A stretch of 64,000 nucleotides of DNA from positions 62,001 to 126,000 of the forward strand of contig JADJMO010000026.1 in NCBI GenBank assembly GCA_016709545.1, read 5' to 3'. The notes beneath the pieces are model-generated. The model made no database searches. It had not been told where the DNA came from and was given only the letters and a program-made list of their open reading frames with translations. Below, piece after piece: positions 1 through 11,548 of this stretch; position 1 is the stretch's first letter, and each line of letters starts with the position of its first letter. The translations under genes and the position numbers were made by a program. The DNA is from Myxococcales bacterium. GTDB taxonomy: Bacteria > Myxococcota_A > Polyangia > Polyangiales > JADJMO01.

Positions 1-971
1 TCCTTGTCGTCACGGTCGAGGTAGCCGCCGACGTCGGAGCCGATCACCACGTAGCCCGCCGCCGCCGAGCGGAAGGTGTGGTCGAGCGCGTCGATCAGTC
101 CCACCCAGTCGCGGCGGTTGTCGCCGACCCAGGCGACCGGCGCGTGCTCCTTGCGCGCGAAGAAGCGGCCCTTGAACTCGTACGACTCGTCGTACGGCCG
201 GACCATCGTGACGAACTCCTCGGCGCCCTTCGCCGACACGCCGTAGGAGAGAAAGTCCTCGTAGTACTTCTCCGAGTACTCCTGGTGGGGGATCTCGCCC
301 TTGCTGGTCTTGATGGTCGCGGTGCGGATGTAGTTCTCGCCGAAGTCGAGCTTCCACCCCGCGATGCCGAGGTCGAGCACGGCGTGTTGCTGCCGGTGCC
401 ACCACGTGCGCGCGCGGTCGTTGGAGAAGTCGACGCCGGAACCGACGCCCTTCCACCAGCTGTACTTCTCCCCATCGTTGACGAAGAAGCCGCAGGCCTG
501 GCCCTCCTCGAAGTTGGCGGCCGAACCGTCGTAGCGGTCGCCGCCGGCCTCGAGGTCGAACGACTTCTCGTTGGTCATCTGGGTGACCCAGAGGACCGTG
601 CGGATGCCCTGGGCCTTGAGGTCGGCCACCATCTTGCCGAACTCGGGGTAGCGCTTCGGGCTCGGGACGAAGGTGTTGTAGTTGGTCTCCCAGGGGCTAT
701 CGAGCACCACCACGCCGACCGGGATGTCGCGATCGCGGAACCCTTTGACGAACGCGTAGGTGTCGTCGCGGTCGGAGATGTCCTTCGAGATCCACGGCTG
801 GAACGCCCAGCGCGGCGTGTGGATCTTCGGCACCGGGGGCGCCGGATCGACGCGCCCGTCGTAGGTGCACACGGGCCCGGTCTCGGCCTCCGCGCCGGTG
901 TCGACCGGCGGCGTGTCGGTCGAAGAAGAGGAGCACGCGGCGAGGGCGAAGAAGGGAAGGAGGCGACGCAC
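1..971 (-). CDS. Secreted GH31-family glycoside hydrolase (lipoprotein), 3' end outside the window
   Basis: Probable alpha-glucosidase or alpha-xylosidase class enzyme of family GH31, exported and lipid-anchored. The first 13 residues form a short signal peptide ending in a lipobox (LAAC), followed by a Ser/Thr/Asp-rich linker. The catalytic barrel shows the GH31 nucleophile motif GWKLDFGE (Asp about residue 209), the acid/base region WVGDNRRDW (Asp about 284) and the downstream SDVGGY signature. At least 323 residues are present and the C-terminus lies beyond the window edge. The GTG start at 971 is chosen because an in-frame TGA lies seven codons upstream with no other start between. Family is secure; substrate cannot be read from the sequence. 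Divergent from the gene at 1102. Confidence 0.88.
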   Translation of the reverse strand, partial: MRRLLPFFALAACSSSSTDTPPVDTGAEAETGPVCTYDGRVDPAPPVPKIHTPRWAFQPWISKDISDRDDTYAFVKGFRDRDIPVGVVVLDSPWETNYNTFVPSPKRYPEFGKMVADLKAQGIRTVLWVTQMTNEKSFDLEAGGDRYDGSAANFEEGQACGFFVNDGEKYSWWKGVGSGVDFSNDRARTWWHRQQHAVLDLGIAGWKLDFGENYIRTATIKTSKGEIPHQEYSEKYYEDFLSYGVSAKGAEEFVTMVRPYDESYEFKGRFFARKEHAPVAWVGDNRRDWVGLIDALDHTFRSAAAGYVVIGSDVGGYLDRDDK

Positions 972-1101
972 CCCCGGATGATGCCAGCGTCAGGCTGACT
1001 CCGCCGCTCGGAATCGCGCGACAGTCTGTCACACGCCAGGGACTCCGCGGAGAACGGGCCGGGAATGTCCGCGCGGCACATCGGTTGCTGAGAGCGCGTG
1101 C

Positions 1102-1527
1102 ATGCATCCCCGCCCCAACCCCTGGCACCTCGCCCTCGTCGCTCCTCTCTTGCTCGTCACCGTCCCAGCCCACGCGGGCACGCCGACCCCCGAGCCCCGG
1201 ACCGCCGACGTCGAGATCGTCGACACCGCGCTGCCCAAGAACGCGCAGACCGCGCGCTTCTCGCTCACCCTCGAGGAGCAGGGGCGCGCCACGCTCTCGC
1301 TGCCGTACGACGGCTATCGCTACGACCTCAAGGTGCGGTGCCTGACCCCCGTCGCCGGCAAGGTGCCCACCTCGCTCGAGGTGCACCGCTATGACTCACA
1401 CCCCGGCGCGCCGCTCGGCGTCACGGCCACGACCGATCTGGCCATGGCGCTCGATCAGAAGAAGACCGTGATCTCCGTGGTGCGCCCCGACGGCACGCGC
1501 GTCGAGATCACGCTGCGCGTGCACTGA
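1102..1527 (+). CDS. Secreted protein of unknown function
   Basis: A 141-residue protein with a clean Sec signal peptide (hydrophobic LALVAPLLLV core and an AHA-G cleavage site near residue 25). The mature part of about 115 residues alternates polar and hydrophobic residues and looks like a single small beta-rich domain, with no cysteine pair or enzyme motif I recognise. It ends 45 bp before the SCP2-hydrolase gene on the same strand, so the two may be co-transcribed. Probably periplasmic or secreted. No function is proposed. Confidence 0.7.
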   Translation: MHPRPNPWHLALVAPLLLVTVPAHAGTPTPEPRTADVEIVDTALPKNAQTARFSLTLEEQGRATLSLPYDGYRYDLKVRCLTPVAGKVPTSLEVHRYDSHPGAPLGVTATTDLAMALDQKKTVISVVRPDGTRVEITLRVH

Positions 1528-1572
1528 ATCTCGGCTTGCCTAGCGCACCTGCGATCGTCCACACTCCGGCCG

Positions 1573-2754
1573 TTGGTCTGGCCGTTCTCGCGCAGCACGC
1601 CGCACGCCCCCTCGCCCATCGAGCGCATCGTCGAAGGCAGGCTCGCGCAGCCTTCGGTGTTCCGCCACCAGGCGCGGGGCACCGTGCAGGTCGAGGCGGG
1701 GCTCGCGGGCGCCTTCACCATCCACCTCTCGCCCGATCGCCCGCGCATCGAGCGGGGCCGTATCAGCAACCCGACCGCCACCGTCGAGGGCGACGCCGAC
1801 ACCACGATCGGCGTGCTCGAGGGCACGTTCCCCGGGCTCGACGCGTTCTTCGCCGGCAAGCTCGGCGTGCGCGGCAACGTGGGCCTCGCGCTCAAGCTCG
1901 ACCTGTTCTACCCGCCGCCGCGGCTCTCCCCGCACGCGCCGCGACCGGGCATCCGTACCGTCGCCGGCATCGAGACCTTCTACCTCGAGGCCGGTCCCCG
2001 CGACGCCCCGCCGGTGGTGTTCCTGCACGGCCTCGGCGCGACCAACGTGTCGATGCTCCCCACGTTCGTCGCGTTGTGCCGCGACCACCGCGTGATCGCC
2101 CCCGATCTCCCCGGGTTCGGCGAGACGGGCAAGCCGCTGCGCGTCGAGTACGGGTTCGCGTACTTCACCCGCTGGCTCGTCGCGTTCCTCGACGCGCTCC
2201 TCATCGAACGCGCGAGCCTCGTCGGCAACTCGATGGGTGGGCGCATCTCGCTCGAGTGCGGGCTGCGTCACCCCGAGCGCGTCGACCGTCTCGTGCTGCT
2301 CGCGCCGTCGATGGCGTGGCGCAGCTACCGCCAGCTCGCGCCGCTCGCGCGCCTCTTGCGGCCCGAGATGGCCCTCGTGCCGATCCCGCTCCTGCGCGCC
2401 CAGGTGCTCCTCACGCTGCGCTCGCTGTTCGTCACGGCCGTGCCCTCGGCGTGGATCGACGCCGCGGTGGACGAGTTCCTCCACGTGTTCTCGTCGGCCC
2501 GCGGGCGCATCGCGTTCTTCGCCGCGGCGCGGCAGATCTACCTCGAGGACCCGCACGGCGAGCAGGGCTTCTGGGACCGCCTCGCCCGGCTGCAGGCGCC
2601 CTCGCTGTTCGTGTGGGGAGAGCGCGACTGGCTCGTGCCCAAGGCGTTCGCGCGCCACACGGCCGACGCGGTGCCCCACGCCACCAGCGTCGTGCTCGAC
2701 GCGTGCGGCCACGTCCCGCAGTACGACGCCGCCGATCGGGTGGCGTCTCCCCGC

Positions 2755-2760
<6 letters not shown>
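1573..2760 (+). CDS. SCP2-domain / alpha-beta hydrolase fusion, C-terminus lost in G/C tract
   Basis: Two-domain protein: residues about 25-110 resemble a sterol-carrier (SCP2-like) lipid-binding fold, and about 125-390 are an alpha/beta hydrolase. The full triad is visible: nucleophile Ser220 in GNSMGG, Asp352 in WGERDWLVP and His380 in CGHVPQYD. This suggests an esterase or lipase-like enzyme acting on a hydrophobic substrate held by the SCP2 part; the substrate is unknown. The only usable start I see is TTG at 1573. The reading frame runs into a tract made almost only of G and C just after the catalytic His, so perhaps 12-20 natural C-terminal residues are missing. I trust the coding sequence only to about 2755. 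Confidence 0.75.
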
Positions 2761-4267
<1,507 letters not shown>

Positions 4268-4395
4268 AAACACAAGCCTGGGGCCTGAACCTGGGCTTCC
4301 GCTCGTTCCGGGGGCGGGGTGCCAGGCTCGCGCCCTGGGGGTGCTTTCGCGCGGTCCCTTGACGGCGCGCCTCTCACTGTCGACCCTGCCGGCCC

Positions 4396-6501
4396 ATGTC
4401 GACCCGCGCGTTCGCCCCCTTCGTCCTCGGAGCCCTCGTCGCCTGCAGCGCGAGCCCCGGCAAGATCCCCGAGACCCCGATCGCGGTCGCGCCGCCGCCC
4501 GAGCCCGACCAGAAGCCCGTCATCATCCCGAGCACGCCGGTGCCCATGAGCCCCATCGCCGTGGACGAGGCCGCGCTCGACAAGTCGGTCGACCCTTGCG
4601 ACGACTTCTACGCCTACGCCTGCGGCGGCTGGAAGAAGGCCACGCCGATCCCCGACGACCGCTCGTCGTGGACGCGCAGCTTCTCCGAGATCGACGAGCG
4701 CAACGAGCAGCGGCTCAAGACCACGCTCGAGGCCTACGTCGCCGGCAAGAACGCCAAGGACGTCGACGCCAAGAAGCTCGCCGACTTCTACGGCACCTGC
4801 ATGGACGAGAACGGCGTCGAGAAGGCCGGCCTCGCGCCGATCACCCCCGCGCTCCAGATCGTCGACGGCATCAAGGACAAGAAGGACGTCGGCCCCGCGC
4901 TCGCCCAGCTGTGGAGCCTCGGCTACGGACCGCTCTTCGGCTTCGGTTCGGGCCAGGACTTCGGCGACGCGACCCAGGTCATCGGCCAGCTCGAGCAGGG
5001 GGGCCTCGGCCTGCCCGACCGCGACTACTACTTCGACAAGGGCGCGAAGGCCGACGAGATCCGCACGGCCTACGTGGAGCACGTGGCCGCGATGCTGAAG
5101 CTCGCCAACCGGGGCGACGACGCGGCCGCCATCATGAAGTTCGAGACCGCGCTCGCCACCGCCTCGATGGTGCGCGAGGAGCGCCGCGAGCCGAAGAAGG
5201 TCTATCACAAGATGAACATCCTCGCGGTCGACAAGCTCGCGCCGACCCTGGGGTTCCCCGCGTTCTTCGCCAAGCTCGGCGTGGGCTCCGCGGCGCCGAT
5301 CAACGTCCTGCAGCCGAAGTTCGTCGAGGGCGTCGAGAAGGCGCTGCAGAAGCAGCCCGTCGAGGCCTGGCGCGCCTACCTCGCGTGGCAGCTGATCCAC
5401 GAGCGCGCGCCCACGCTGCCGAAGGCGTTCGTCGACGAGTCGTTCCGCTTCACGAGCACCCACCTCACCGGCGCGAAGGCCCAGCTCCCGCGCTGGAAGC
5501 GCTGCATCTCCGCGGTCGATCACGCGATCGGCGAGTCGCTCGGTCGCTCGTTCGTGCGCGACACCTTCGGCGAGGACGGCAAGAAGACCACCCACGACAT
5601 GGTCGTCGAGATCGAGAAGGCCATGCAGCGCAACCTCGAGACGCTGCCGTGGATGGACGCCGCCACCCGCAAGAAGGCGCAGGAGAAGCTCGCCAAGATC
5701 GGCAACAAGATCGGCTACCCCGACAAGTTCCGTGACTACTCGGCGCTCAGCGTCGGCCACGTGCACGCGAGCAACGCGCTCGCCGCGGACGCCTTCGAGT
5801 TCGCGCGCCAGGTGGCCAAGATCGGCAAGCCGCTCGATCGCAACGAGTGGTACATGACCCCGCACCAGGTCAACGCCTACTACGACGCCAACATGAACGA
5901 GATGGTGTTCCCGGCGGGCATCCTGCAGGCGCCGTTCTTCGACAAGCGCGCCACCCTGGCCACCAACTTCGGCGGCATCGGCATGGTGATGGGCCACGAG
6001 CTCACCCACGGCTTCGACGACGAGGGCCGGCAGTTCGACGGCGACGGCAACATCAAGGACTGGTGGTCGAAGAAGGTCGGCGCAGAGTTCGAGAAGCGCG
6101 CGAGCTGCCTCGTGAAGCAGTACGACGGCTACTCGCCGGTCAAGGAGAACGACAAGCCGGTCTACGTGAAGGGCAAGCTCACCCTCGGCGAGAACCTCGC
6201 CGATCTCGGCGGCGTGAAGCTCGCCTACGCGGCCTTCAAGGAGACGCGCAAGGGCCAGCCCGACGCCGCGCTGAACGGCTTCACCGAGGACCAGCAGTTC
6301 TTCCTCGGGTTCGCGCAGGGCTGGTGCCAGAACGCGCGGCCGCAGATGCTGGTGGTCCGCGTGAAGACCGACCCGCACTCGCCGGCCGAGTTCCGCGTCA
6401 ACGGGCCGCTCGTGAACGTGAAGGAGTTCGCGAGCGCGTTCCAGTGCAAGCCGGCCGCCAAGATGGTGAAGACCGACAAGAACCGGTGCGAGATCTGGTG
6501 A
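4396..6501 (+). CDS. M13 family zinc metallopeptidase (PepO/neprilysin-like), probable lipoprotein
   Basis: A 701-residue zinc endopeptidase of family M13 (neprilysin/PepO), expected to act on peptides outside the cytoplasm. Residues 1-18 form a signal peptide with a lipobox-like LVAC, then a Pro-rich linker to about residue 50. The N-terminal M13 signature VDPCDDFYAYACGGW follows. Zinc ligands are His534 and His538 in HELTH and Glu599 in GENLADLGG; the protein ends in the typical Cys-x-x-Trp (CEIW). Length fits the family. Start is the ATG directly before the signal peptide. The upstream region is the G/C tract, so promoter and any leader gene are uncertain. A hairpin follows the stop at 6507. 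Confidence 0.93.
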   Translation: MSTRAFAPFVLGALVACSASPGKIPETPIAVAPPPEPDQKPVIIPSTPVPMSPIAVDEAALDKSVDPCDDFYAYACGGWKKATPIPDDRSSWTRSFSEIDERNEQRLKTTLEAYVAGKNAKDVDAKKLADFYGTCMDENGVEKAGLAPITPALQIVDGIKDKKDVGPALAQLWSLGYGPLFGFGSGQDFGDATQVIGQLEQGGLGLPDRDYYFDKGAKADEIRTAYVEHVAAMLKLANRGDDAAAIMKFETALATASMVREERREPKKVYHKMNILAVDKLAPTLGFPAFFAKLGVGSAAPINVLQPKFVEGVEKALQKQPVEAWRAYLAWQLIHERAPTLPKAFVDESFRFTSTHLTGAKAQLPRWKRCISAVDHAIGESLGRSFVRDTFGEDGKKTTHDMVVEIEKAMQRNLETLPWMDAATRKKAQEKLAKIGNKIGYPDKFRDYSALSVGHVHASNALAADAFEFARQVAKIGKPLDRNEWYMTPHQVNAYYDANMNEMVFPAGILQAPFFDKRATLATNFGGIGMVMGHELTHGFDDEGRQFDGDGNIKDWWSKKVGAEFEKRASCLVKQYDGYSPVKENDKPVYVKGKLTLGENLADLGGVKLAYAAFKETRKGQPDAALNGFTEDQQFFLGFAQGWCQNARPQMLVVRVKTDPHSPAEFRVNGPLVNVKEFASAFQCKPAAKMVKTDKNRCEIW

Positions 6502-6506
6502 CGTGA

Positions 6507-6534
6507 GCGGGCGACGCCACGAGGCCGTCGCCCG
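6507..6534. terminator. Hairpin between convergent genes
   Basis: Perfect 9-bp inverted repeat GCGGGCGAC / GTCGCCCGC with a 10-nt loop, lying between the stop of the M13 peptidase and the stop of the convergent Cys-rich lipoprotein. There is no T-run, so it could be a bidirectional transcript-end hairpin rather than a classical intrinsic terminator. Confidence 0.5.
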
Positions 6535-6549
6535 CCCCGTGCACGAGGG

Positions 6550-7545
6550 TCAGCCGCAGCGGTTGCTGCCCGAGAGCAGGCACTTGCCGTTCACGCAGCT
6601 CGCGAGGTCGTCGCAGACGCCGTCCTCCGGCTTGCCCGAGGTGCACGCGCCGCCATCGGGGATGAGCTTCGGGCAGAGCTTGGTCGTGGTCGTCAGGCAG
6701 CTGCCGTGCTCGCACTGGGTGCCTGCTGCGCTGCAGTCGCCGCCCGGCTTGACCCAGGTGACGATCGCGCAGACGTTGCTCTTGCAGGTGAGGCCGGCGT
6801 CGCAGACGTTCTTGGTCGTGCCGCCGCAGGGCTGACCGGCGCCGACCTTGCTGGGCGCGAAGCAGGTCTTGGCGGTGAAGTCGCACGTGAGACCGGTGGC
6901 GCAGATGAAGCTCGGGCACGGCTCGCCGACGCCGGGGAGCGCCTTGCACGTCTTGCTGGCGCCGTCGCACGAGAGACCGTTCGCGCAGTAGAGCGCCTTG
7001 GTCGCGTCGCACGCCGCGCCGACCGCGCCGTAGGTGGGCGCCGTGCACGTGCCGCCGACACAGTTCGATCCGCGCACGCAGCGGTCGCCGCCACCGCACG
7101 CGCCGCCGATGGCCACCGTCTTCCCGCAGGTTCCGCAGCCCGTCGCGGAGCCCGCGCTGTCGCAGTAGGTGCTCTGACACTGCTCGCTGCTCGAACACGC
7201 GGCACCGTCCGCGAGCTTGCCCGCGGGCGTGGTGCACTCCGGGAGCGCGCTCGACCCACACGCGGCGCCCTTCATGGCGTCGCTGCACTTGCCGACGAAC
7301 TGGCTGTCGATCCCCGTGCCGGGGAGCGCGAGGCTCGCGTCGCAAGCGAGCTTGTAACGCGCCTCCAGCTGGATCCATCGGTCTCCGGAGAGCGAGGACC
7401 CAGAGCTGCAACGCTCGTTGTAGGCGCGGAGGGCCTTCACGTAGCTCGAACAGGCTTCGCTCGTGGAGTCCGAGTTGCTCGAGCAGGCGCTGCCGAGCGC
7501 GCCGAGGGCGAAGAGAAGGGCGGAAGCGGAGAGGGTGCGGGTCAT
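6550..7545 (-). CDS. Cysteine-rich lipoprotein of the myxobacterial surface type
   Basis: A 331-residue lipoprotein: signal peptide with lipobox GSAC at residues 18-21, a helical region to about residue 110, then a long run of short Cys-rich modules of the type C-x(5,6)-C-x(4)-C and GxxCxxxxxCxxGLxC. Such modules recur in Dickkopf/EGF-like surface proteins of myxobacteria and would be disulfide-bonded outside the cytoplasm. No enzyme motif is visible; a role in adhesion or envelope architecture is only a guess. The gene is monocistronic: it is convergent with the peptidase and separated by about 115 bp from the next gene. Confidence 0.75.
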   Translation of the reverse strand: MTRTLSASALLFALGALGSACSSNSDSTSEACSSYVKALRAYNERCSSGSSLSGDRWIQLEARYKLACDASLALPGTGIDSQFVGKCSDAMKGAACGSSALPECTTPAGKLADGAACSSSEQCQSTYCDSAGSATGCGTCGKTVAIGGACGGGDRCVRGSNCVGGTCTAPTYGAVGAACDATKALYCANGLSCDGASKTCKALPGVGEPCPSFICATGLTCDFTAKTCFAPSKVGAGQPCGGTTKNVCDAGLTCKSNVCAIVTWVKPGGDCSAAGTQCEHGSCLTTTTKLCPKLIPDGGACTSGKPEDGVCDDLASCVNGKCLLSGSNRCG

Positions 7546-7660
7546 GGGCCGGCGCTCAGCAGCTTCCGAGCCAGCATGTGATTCCAGCGGGTTGCGCGTG
7601 GAGGCGTCAACGGGCGGTCACGATCGGGTGCAGCGATCCAGCGACATCACGCCTCGCTCG

Positions 7661-8521
7661 TCATCGCAGGGTGGCACAATCGACCGGGTCGGCCTTGTAC
7701 TTCTGGCCGTCGAGGCGGAGCGCGCCGCACGCCGTCTTCGGGTCGTGGGTGAAGAACAGCTTGCCGTGCACCGGCACGAGCGCCTCGTAGAGCGCGCGCT
7801 TCTCGTCGATGAGGAGCTCCGCGTTGCGGTCGTACCCCATGGTGATCGGCACGTGCACCCACGGCATCCCGGGCACGAGGTCGGCGGCGAACACGAGCGG
7901 ACCGTCGGCGAGCGCGATCTCGGCGAGCATCAACCCCGGGGTGTGGCCGTTCGAGAAGCGGAAGCGCACGAGCGGGGCGAGGTCGCTCGCGCCGTCGTCG
8001 CCCACCAGGCGCAGGCGCCCCGAGGCCTCGAGGAGCTCGTGCAGCACGGGGATGAACGAGGCCTTGTCGCGGGGATGCGGCGCCTTCGCTCGGGCCCAGT
8101 GCGCGGCGCCGACGTAGTGGGTCGCGCGCTCGAACACGAGCCGCGGCGGGCCGTCGCCGTGGGCCGACAAGAGGCCGCCCGCGTGGTCGAAGTGCAGGTG
8201 CGAGAGCACGACCGCGTCGACGTCCCCCGGCGCGACGCCGTGCGCGGCGAGGTTGTCGAGCAGGACGTGGCGGTCCTCGACGACGCCGAACCGCTCGCGC
8301 AGCTTGGGCTCGAAGAAGACGCCGATGCCGGCTTCGAAGAGGATGCGGCGCCTGCCGCCAGCTGCGTCGTCGGTCTCGAGCAGCATCGCGCGGCAGGCGA
8401 GGTCGATGCGGTGCTTGTCGTCGGGGGCCGACCAGTCCTGCCAGAGCATGCGCGGCGCGTTGCCGTACATCGCGCCGCCGTCGAGCCGCTGCGTGTTGCC
8501 TTCGATGGGGAGGATGCGCAC
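7661..8521 (-). CDS. Metallo-beta-lactamase-fold hydrolase
   Basis: A 286-residue MBL-fold enzyme with the zinc motif SHLHFDH, a downstream GHTPG that supplies another metal His, and an AADLVPG segment with the bridging Asp; the later FFTHDP His also fits the fold. The closest general type is the lactonase/hydrolase group of MBL proteins (AHL lactonase or alkylsulfatase-like), but the substrate cannot be assigned. No signal peptide, so cytoplasmic. The start is GTG at 8521 (VRILPIEG). It lies 42 bp downstream of the membrane protein gene on the same strand and may share its transcript. Confidence 0.85.
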   Translation of the reverse strand: MRILPIEGNTQRLDGGAMYGNAPRMLWQDWSAPDDKHRIDLACRAMLLETDDAAGGRRRILFEAGIGVFFEPKLRERFGVVEDRHVLLDNLAAHGVAPGDVDAVVLSHLHFDHAGGLLSAHGDGPPRLVFERATHYVGAAHWARAKAPHPRDKASFIPVLHELLEASGRLRLVGDDGASDLAPLVRFRFSNGHTPGLMLAEIALADGPLVFAADLVPGMPWVHVPITMGYDRNAELLIDEKRALYEALVPVHGKLFFTHDPKTACGALRLDGQKYKADPVDCATLR

Positions 8522-8563
8522 CCCTCGGTGCTGGCCTCTCCCTCGATGCTCGTCAAGCCGCGA

Positions 8564-9685
8564 CTAGCGCACGTCCGGAGACGACGAGCGCAGCCGGTCC
8601 ATGCCGTCGAGCGGGGTGGCGAGCCGCTCGGGCACGACGGCCTCGAGGGCGATGGGCGCGCGATCCAGCGCGACGCGCAGCCGCGGCATGAAGAGACGAT
8701 CGATGGCGACCCGCTGGCCGCGCGGCGGGGGCATCTCGACGAGCCCTTGCGCGAGGCGCAGATCGCGGCCGAGGGCGCGCCGCACCCCGTCGAGCGCCAT
8801 CGGGCCGTCGCGCCGCTCGAGGAGGGCCGCCGATGCGAGCTCCGAGGCCGAGGCGAGGGCGACGAGGACCACCTCGTGCTCGCCCTGTCGCACCTGGGTG
8901 GCCTGGAAGCCGTGGGCGCCGAGCATGGTGCCTTCCTGGAAGGCGAACGTGCGGAACCGCAGCGGCGCGCGGAGGTCGAAGTCGAGCTGCCCGGCGCGCA
9001 GGTGCTGGTCGTCGACGACGACGTCGGCCATGCCCACGTCGGAGAGGAACACGCGCTCGAGCGAGCCCGGCGCGCGCTCGTCGAGCGCACGACAGAGGTC
9101 GAGGAGCACGTCGGCCTCGTCGAACGTGCGCGTGTCGTCGAGCAGCGGCAGGTCGCTCTCGGGGATGGTGATGGTGTGCGCGAGCAGGTCGGCGTGGCGC
9201 GACCCCGTGGGCCCCCGGCCGCCCAGGTACTCGACGCCGTCGCGGTGGGTGACGGCGAGCACGATCAAATCGCGCGCGGGGCTCGAGAGGAGCGAGAGGC
9301 CGTAGCGGACGTCGAGGCCGAGCACCGGCGCCCGGGTGCTCTCGGAGACGAGGACCAGCCCCTCGGCGTCGTCCATCTCCATGCGGGGCGCGATCGCAGC
9401 GAGCCGCGCGAACAGGCGCCGCTCGGAGCGGAGCTGGAGGACGGCCGCCACGAGCGCGAGCAGCCCGCAGGCCACCACGAGCGGCGCGATCCGCACGCGC
9501 ACCATCCACGCGAGACCGAGCCCCGCAGCGGCGCCGAGGAGGGTGGTCAGGCCGACGAAGCGAGCCGCGCTGGCGCGTGCGCGCGCCACCGTCGGTGGAA
9601 GCCGGAGTCGGAACACTTTTCGTCCACTCTCGTCCTCGTGGCCCTGGGACCCCGGTGACGCTGAGCTGCTCGAGCTCGTGCCCAT
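8564..9685 (-). CDS. Membrane-anchored protein of unknown function
   Basis: A 373-residue protein with a Ser-rich basic N-terminus, two adjacent transmembrane helices at about 45-90 (a [17 protein letters not shown] segment followed by a [16 protein letters not shown] segment) and a soluble region of about 280 residues rich in predicted beta strands. No family is recognised. The ATG at 9685 (MGTSSSSS) is preferred over an upstream in-frame start because AGAGGTGG sits at ribosome-binding distance. A TACCTT hexamer about 24 nt upstream of the ATG could be its -10, giving a leadered mRNA, unlike many genes here. Confidence 0.65.
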   Translation of the reverse strand: MGTSSSSSASPGSQGHEDESGRKVFRLRLPPTVARARASAARFVGLTTLLGAAAGLGLAWMVRVRIAPLVVACGLLALVAAVLQLRSERRLFARLAAIAPRMEMDDAEGLVLVSESTRAPVLGLDVRYGLSLLSSPARDLIVLAVTHRDGVEYLGGRGPTGSRHADLLAHTITIPESDLPLLDDTRTFDEADVLLDLCRALDERAPGSLERVFLSDVGMADVVVDDQHLRAGQLDFDLRAPLRFRTFAFQEGTMLGAHGFQATQVRQGEHEVVLVALASASELASAALLERRDGPMALDGVRRALGRDLRLAQGLVEMPPPRGQRVAIDRLFMPRLRVALDRAPIALEAVVPERLATPLDGMDRLRSSSPDVR

Positions 9686-9894
9686 CCACCCACCTCTCGT
9701 CGTCTGATCAAGGTAGCGCCGTCCCCTTGCTCGGACCACCGACGACCCGTCCTCCTTGGAACTCCAGGTCGCGACGAGGAAAAAAGCATCGGTTCTCGCG
9801 GCCGACCGCTGACGCAACGCGCCAGATGCTGCTCATCCGCTCCCCTGCGAGAACAGTCCAGAACAGCCAGCCGCAGGCCGGAGGAGAGCGGCGC

Positions 9895-10743
9895 TCACTC
9901 GTGGCGGCACTGCGCGATGCGGTGCTCGGGGTTCGGATCCACCTTGGGATCCAGCACGAGATCGCACTTCACCGGGCCCTTGAGCGAGTCGATCGCCGAG
10001 AGCAGGAGCGCGCCGTTCCACGCGCTCTCGCAGCCCTCGCCGCTGTGGGGCTCGCCGTCGAACCGGGCGCGGATGACCCCGCCCTCGTCGATGAGCCAGG
10101 TCTCCGGGAACAGCTTGGTGCCGTACTTGCCGCGCACGATGGCGTTCTCGCGGTCGTAGGCGATGATGAAGTTGGGGGGCGAGCCGTCGGGGAACGACGC
10201 GAGCAGCACGTTCTTGATGGCCTCGGGCCCGTCGTCGATGGTGACGGTGATGAGCGAGACGTCCTTGCGGTTCTTGATCGTCTCGGCGAAGCGCGCGATG
10301 CGCGGCAGCTCCTCGAGGCACGGCGCGCAGGTCTTGGTCCAGAAGTGCAGGATGATCACCTTGCCGCGGTGGTCGGCCATGCGGATGCGACCGCCCTTGC
10401 CGTCGTCGAGGTCGAAGTCGGGGGCGAGCTTGTCGGCGCCGAGGTAGTTGGGGCGCAGCTGGATGAGCGGCTCACAGGAGTGCCGCGCCTCGGCGTGCCG
10501 CGCCATCATCACGAAGGCGTAGACGGTGAGGCCGGCGACCAGCGCGAAGGCGAGCTGCGCCAGCGTGGTGACCGAGAGCGTGGCGGGCGTGCCGGCCTCG
10601 TCGTCGACCGCTCGGTCACTCGTAGCCCCCTCGAGGATCGACGAGGCGCTCGGCGCCTTGGCCTTCCCCGCCGCAGCTCTTTCAGAGGTGCCCTTGGCCG
10701 CGGGCCTCGCCGCACTGCGTTTCTTGCCGGAGCCCGAAGCCAT
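9895..10743 (-). CDS. TlpA-like membrane-anchored thiol-disulfide oxidoreductase
   Basis: A 282-residue redoxin. Residues 1-50 are a Lys/Ala-rich cytoplasmic segment, about 55-78 a single transmembrane helix, and about 105-260 an AhpC/TSA-TlpA thioredoxin fold facing the periplasm. The active-site motif is WTKTCAPC (CxxC), followed by the cis-Pro region FPETWLID. Such proteins reduce or isomerise disulfides in exported proteins or serve cytochrome c maturation; no ccm gene is nearby, so the client is unknown. Extra cysteines near the C-terminus are unusual for the family. It is divergent from the FAA hydrolase, 46 bp away. Confidence 0.85.
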   Translation of the reverse strand: MASGSGKKRSAARPAAKGTSERAAAGKAKAPSASSILEGATSDRAVDDEAGTPATLSVTTLAQLAFALVAGLTVYAFVMMARHAEARHSCEPLIQLRPNYLGADKLAPDFDLDDGKGGRIRMADHRGKVIILHFWTKTCAPCLEELPRIARFAETIKNRKDVSLITVTIDDGPEAIKNVLLASFPDGSPPNFIIAYDRENAIVRGKYGTKLFPETWLIDEGGVIRARFDGEPHSGEGCESAWNGALLLSAIDSLKGPVKCDLVLDPKVDPNPEHRIAQCRHE

Positions 10744-10789
10744 CCCCCATGGGGTAGGCGCGCGGCCGCTCCGTGTCTATCGAGAGCCG

Positions 10790-11547
10790 ATGCGCTACGG
10801 AAGCCTCGCCCTCGGGCCGGACCGCACCGCCTTCGTCGAGCTCGACGGCGCCAACGCCACGGTGCTCGACGCGGCCCCTGGCACGGCGGCCGGGCCACCG
10901 AGGAGGTCGTCCGCGGCTTCGCGGAGGCCGACCTGCTCGCGCCCGTCGCCCCCACCAAGATCGTCTGCATCGGGCGCAACTACGCGGCCCACGCCAAGGA
11001 GCTCGGCCACGAGGTGCCCGCCGAGCCGCTCCTGTTCCTCAAGCCCCCGAGCGCCCTGGTCGGCCCCGGCCAGGCGATCGTGCGTCCTTCGGCCTCGCAG
11101 CGGGTCGAGCACGAGGCCGAGCTCGGCGTCGTCATCGGTCGTCGCTGCAAGGACGTGCGCGCCGAGGACGCGCTCTCCCACGTGCTCGGCTACACCGTGC
11201 TCTGCGACGTCACCGCGCGCGATCTGCAGCGCAAGGACGTGCAGTTCACCCGCGGCAAGGGCTTCGACACGTTCTGCCCCGCCGGCCCCTGGATCGAGAC
11301 GGTGCTCGACCCGACCGACGTCGAGATCACCTGCCGCGTCGGCGGCGCGGTCCGCCAGCACGGGCACACCCGCGACATGATCTTCCCTGTCGCCACGCTC
11401 ATCGCCTACGTGAGCGCCGTGATGACCCTCGAGCCAGGAGACGTGATCTCCACCGGCACGCCCGAGGGCGTCGGTCCGCTGGTCGGGGGTGACGTCCTCG
11501 AGATCTCCATCTCCGGCATCGGCACGCTGCGCTGCCCGGTGGTGTGA
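10790..11547 (+). CDS. Fumarylacetoacetate hydrolase family protein, frameshift at 10875-10878
   Basis: FAA-family enzyme (acylpyruvate hydrolase, oxaloacetate decarboxylase or 2-hydroxyhepta-dienedioate isomerase type). Signatures after the break: [17 protein letters not shown], the metal-binding [11 protein letters not shown] (ExE) and the Lys/Asp region DVTARDLQ, then TGTPEGVGP near the C-terminus. The first 28 residues ([18 protein letters not shown]) are in one frame and the rest in another. The join falls in a run of four C at 10875-10878; one more C restores the family-like LDAAPWHGGR. A homopolymer read error is therefore likely and the gene is probably intact. The lipoprotein GH5 gene starts 1 bp after its stop. 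Confidence 0.85.
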
Positions 11548-11548
11548 G

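Noticed and set aside
78..998. Plus-strand frame opposite the GH31 gene
   Set aside because: It has no signal or domain, while the minus strand encodes clear GH31 motifs and a lipobox.
10790..11547. Programmed frameshift in the FAA hydrolase
   Set aside because: No slippery heptamer or downstream structure is evident, and several other genes show the same homopolymer-type break.
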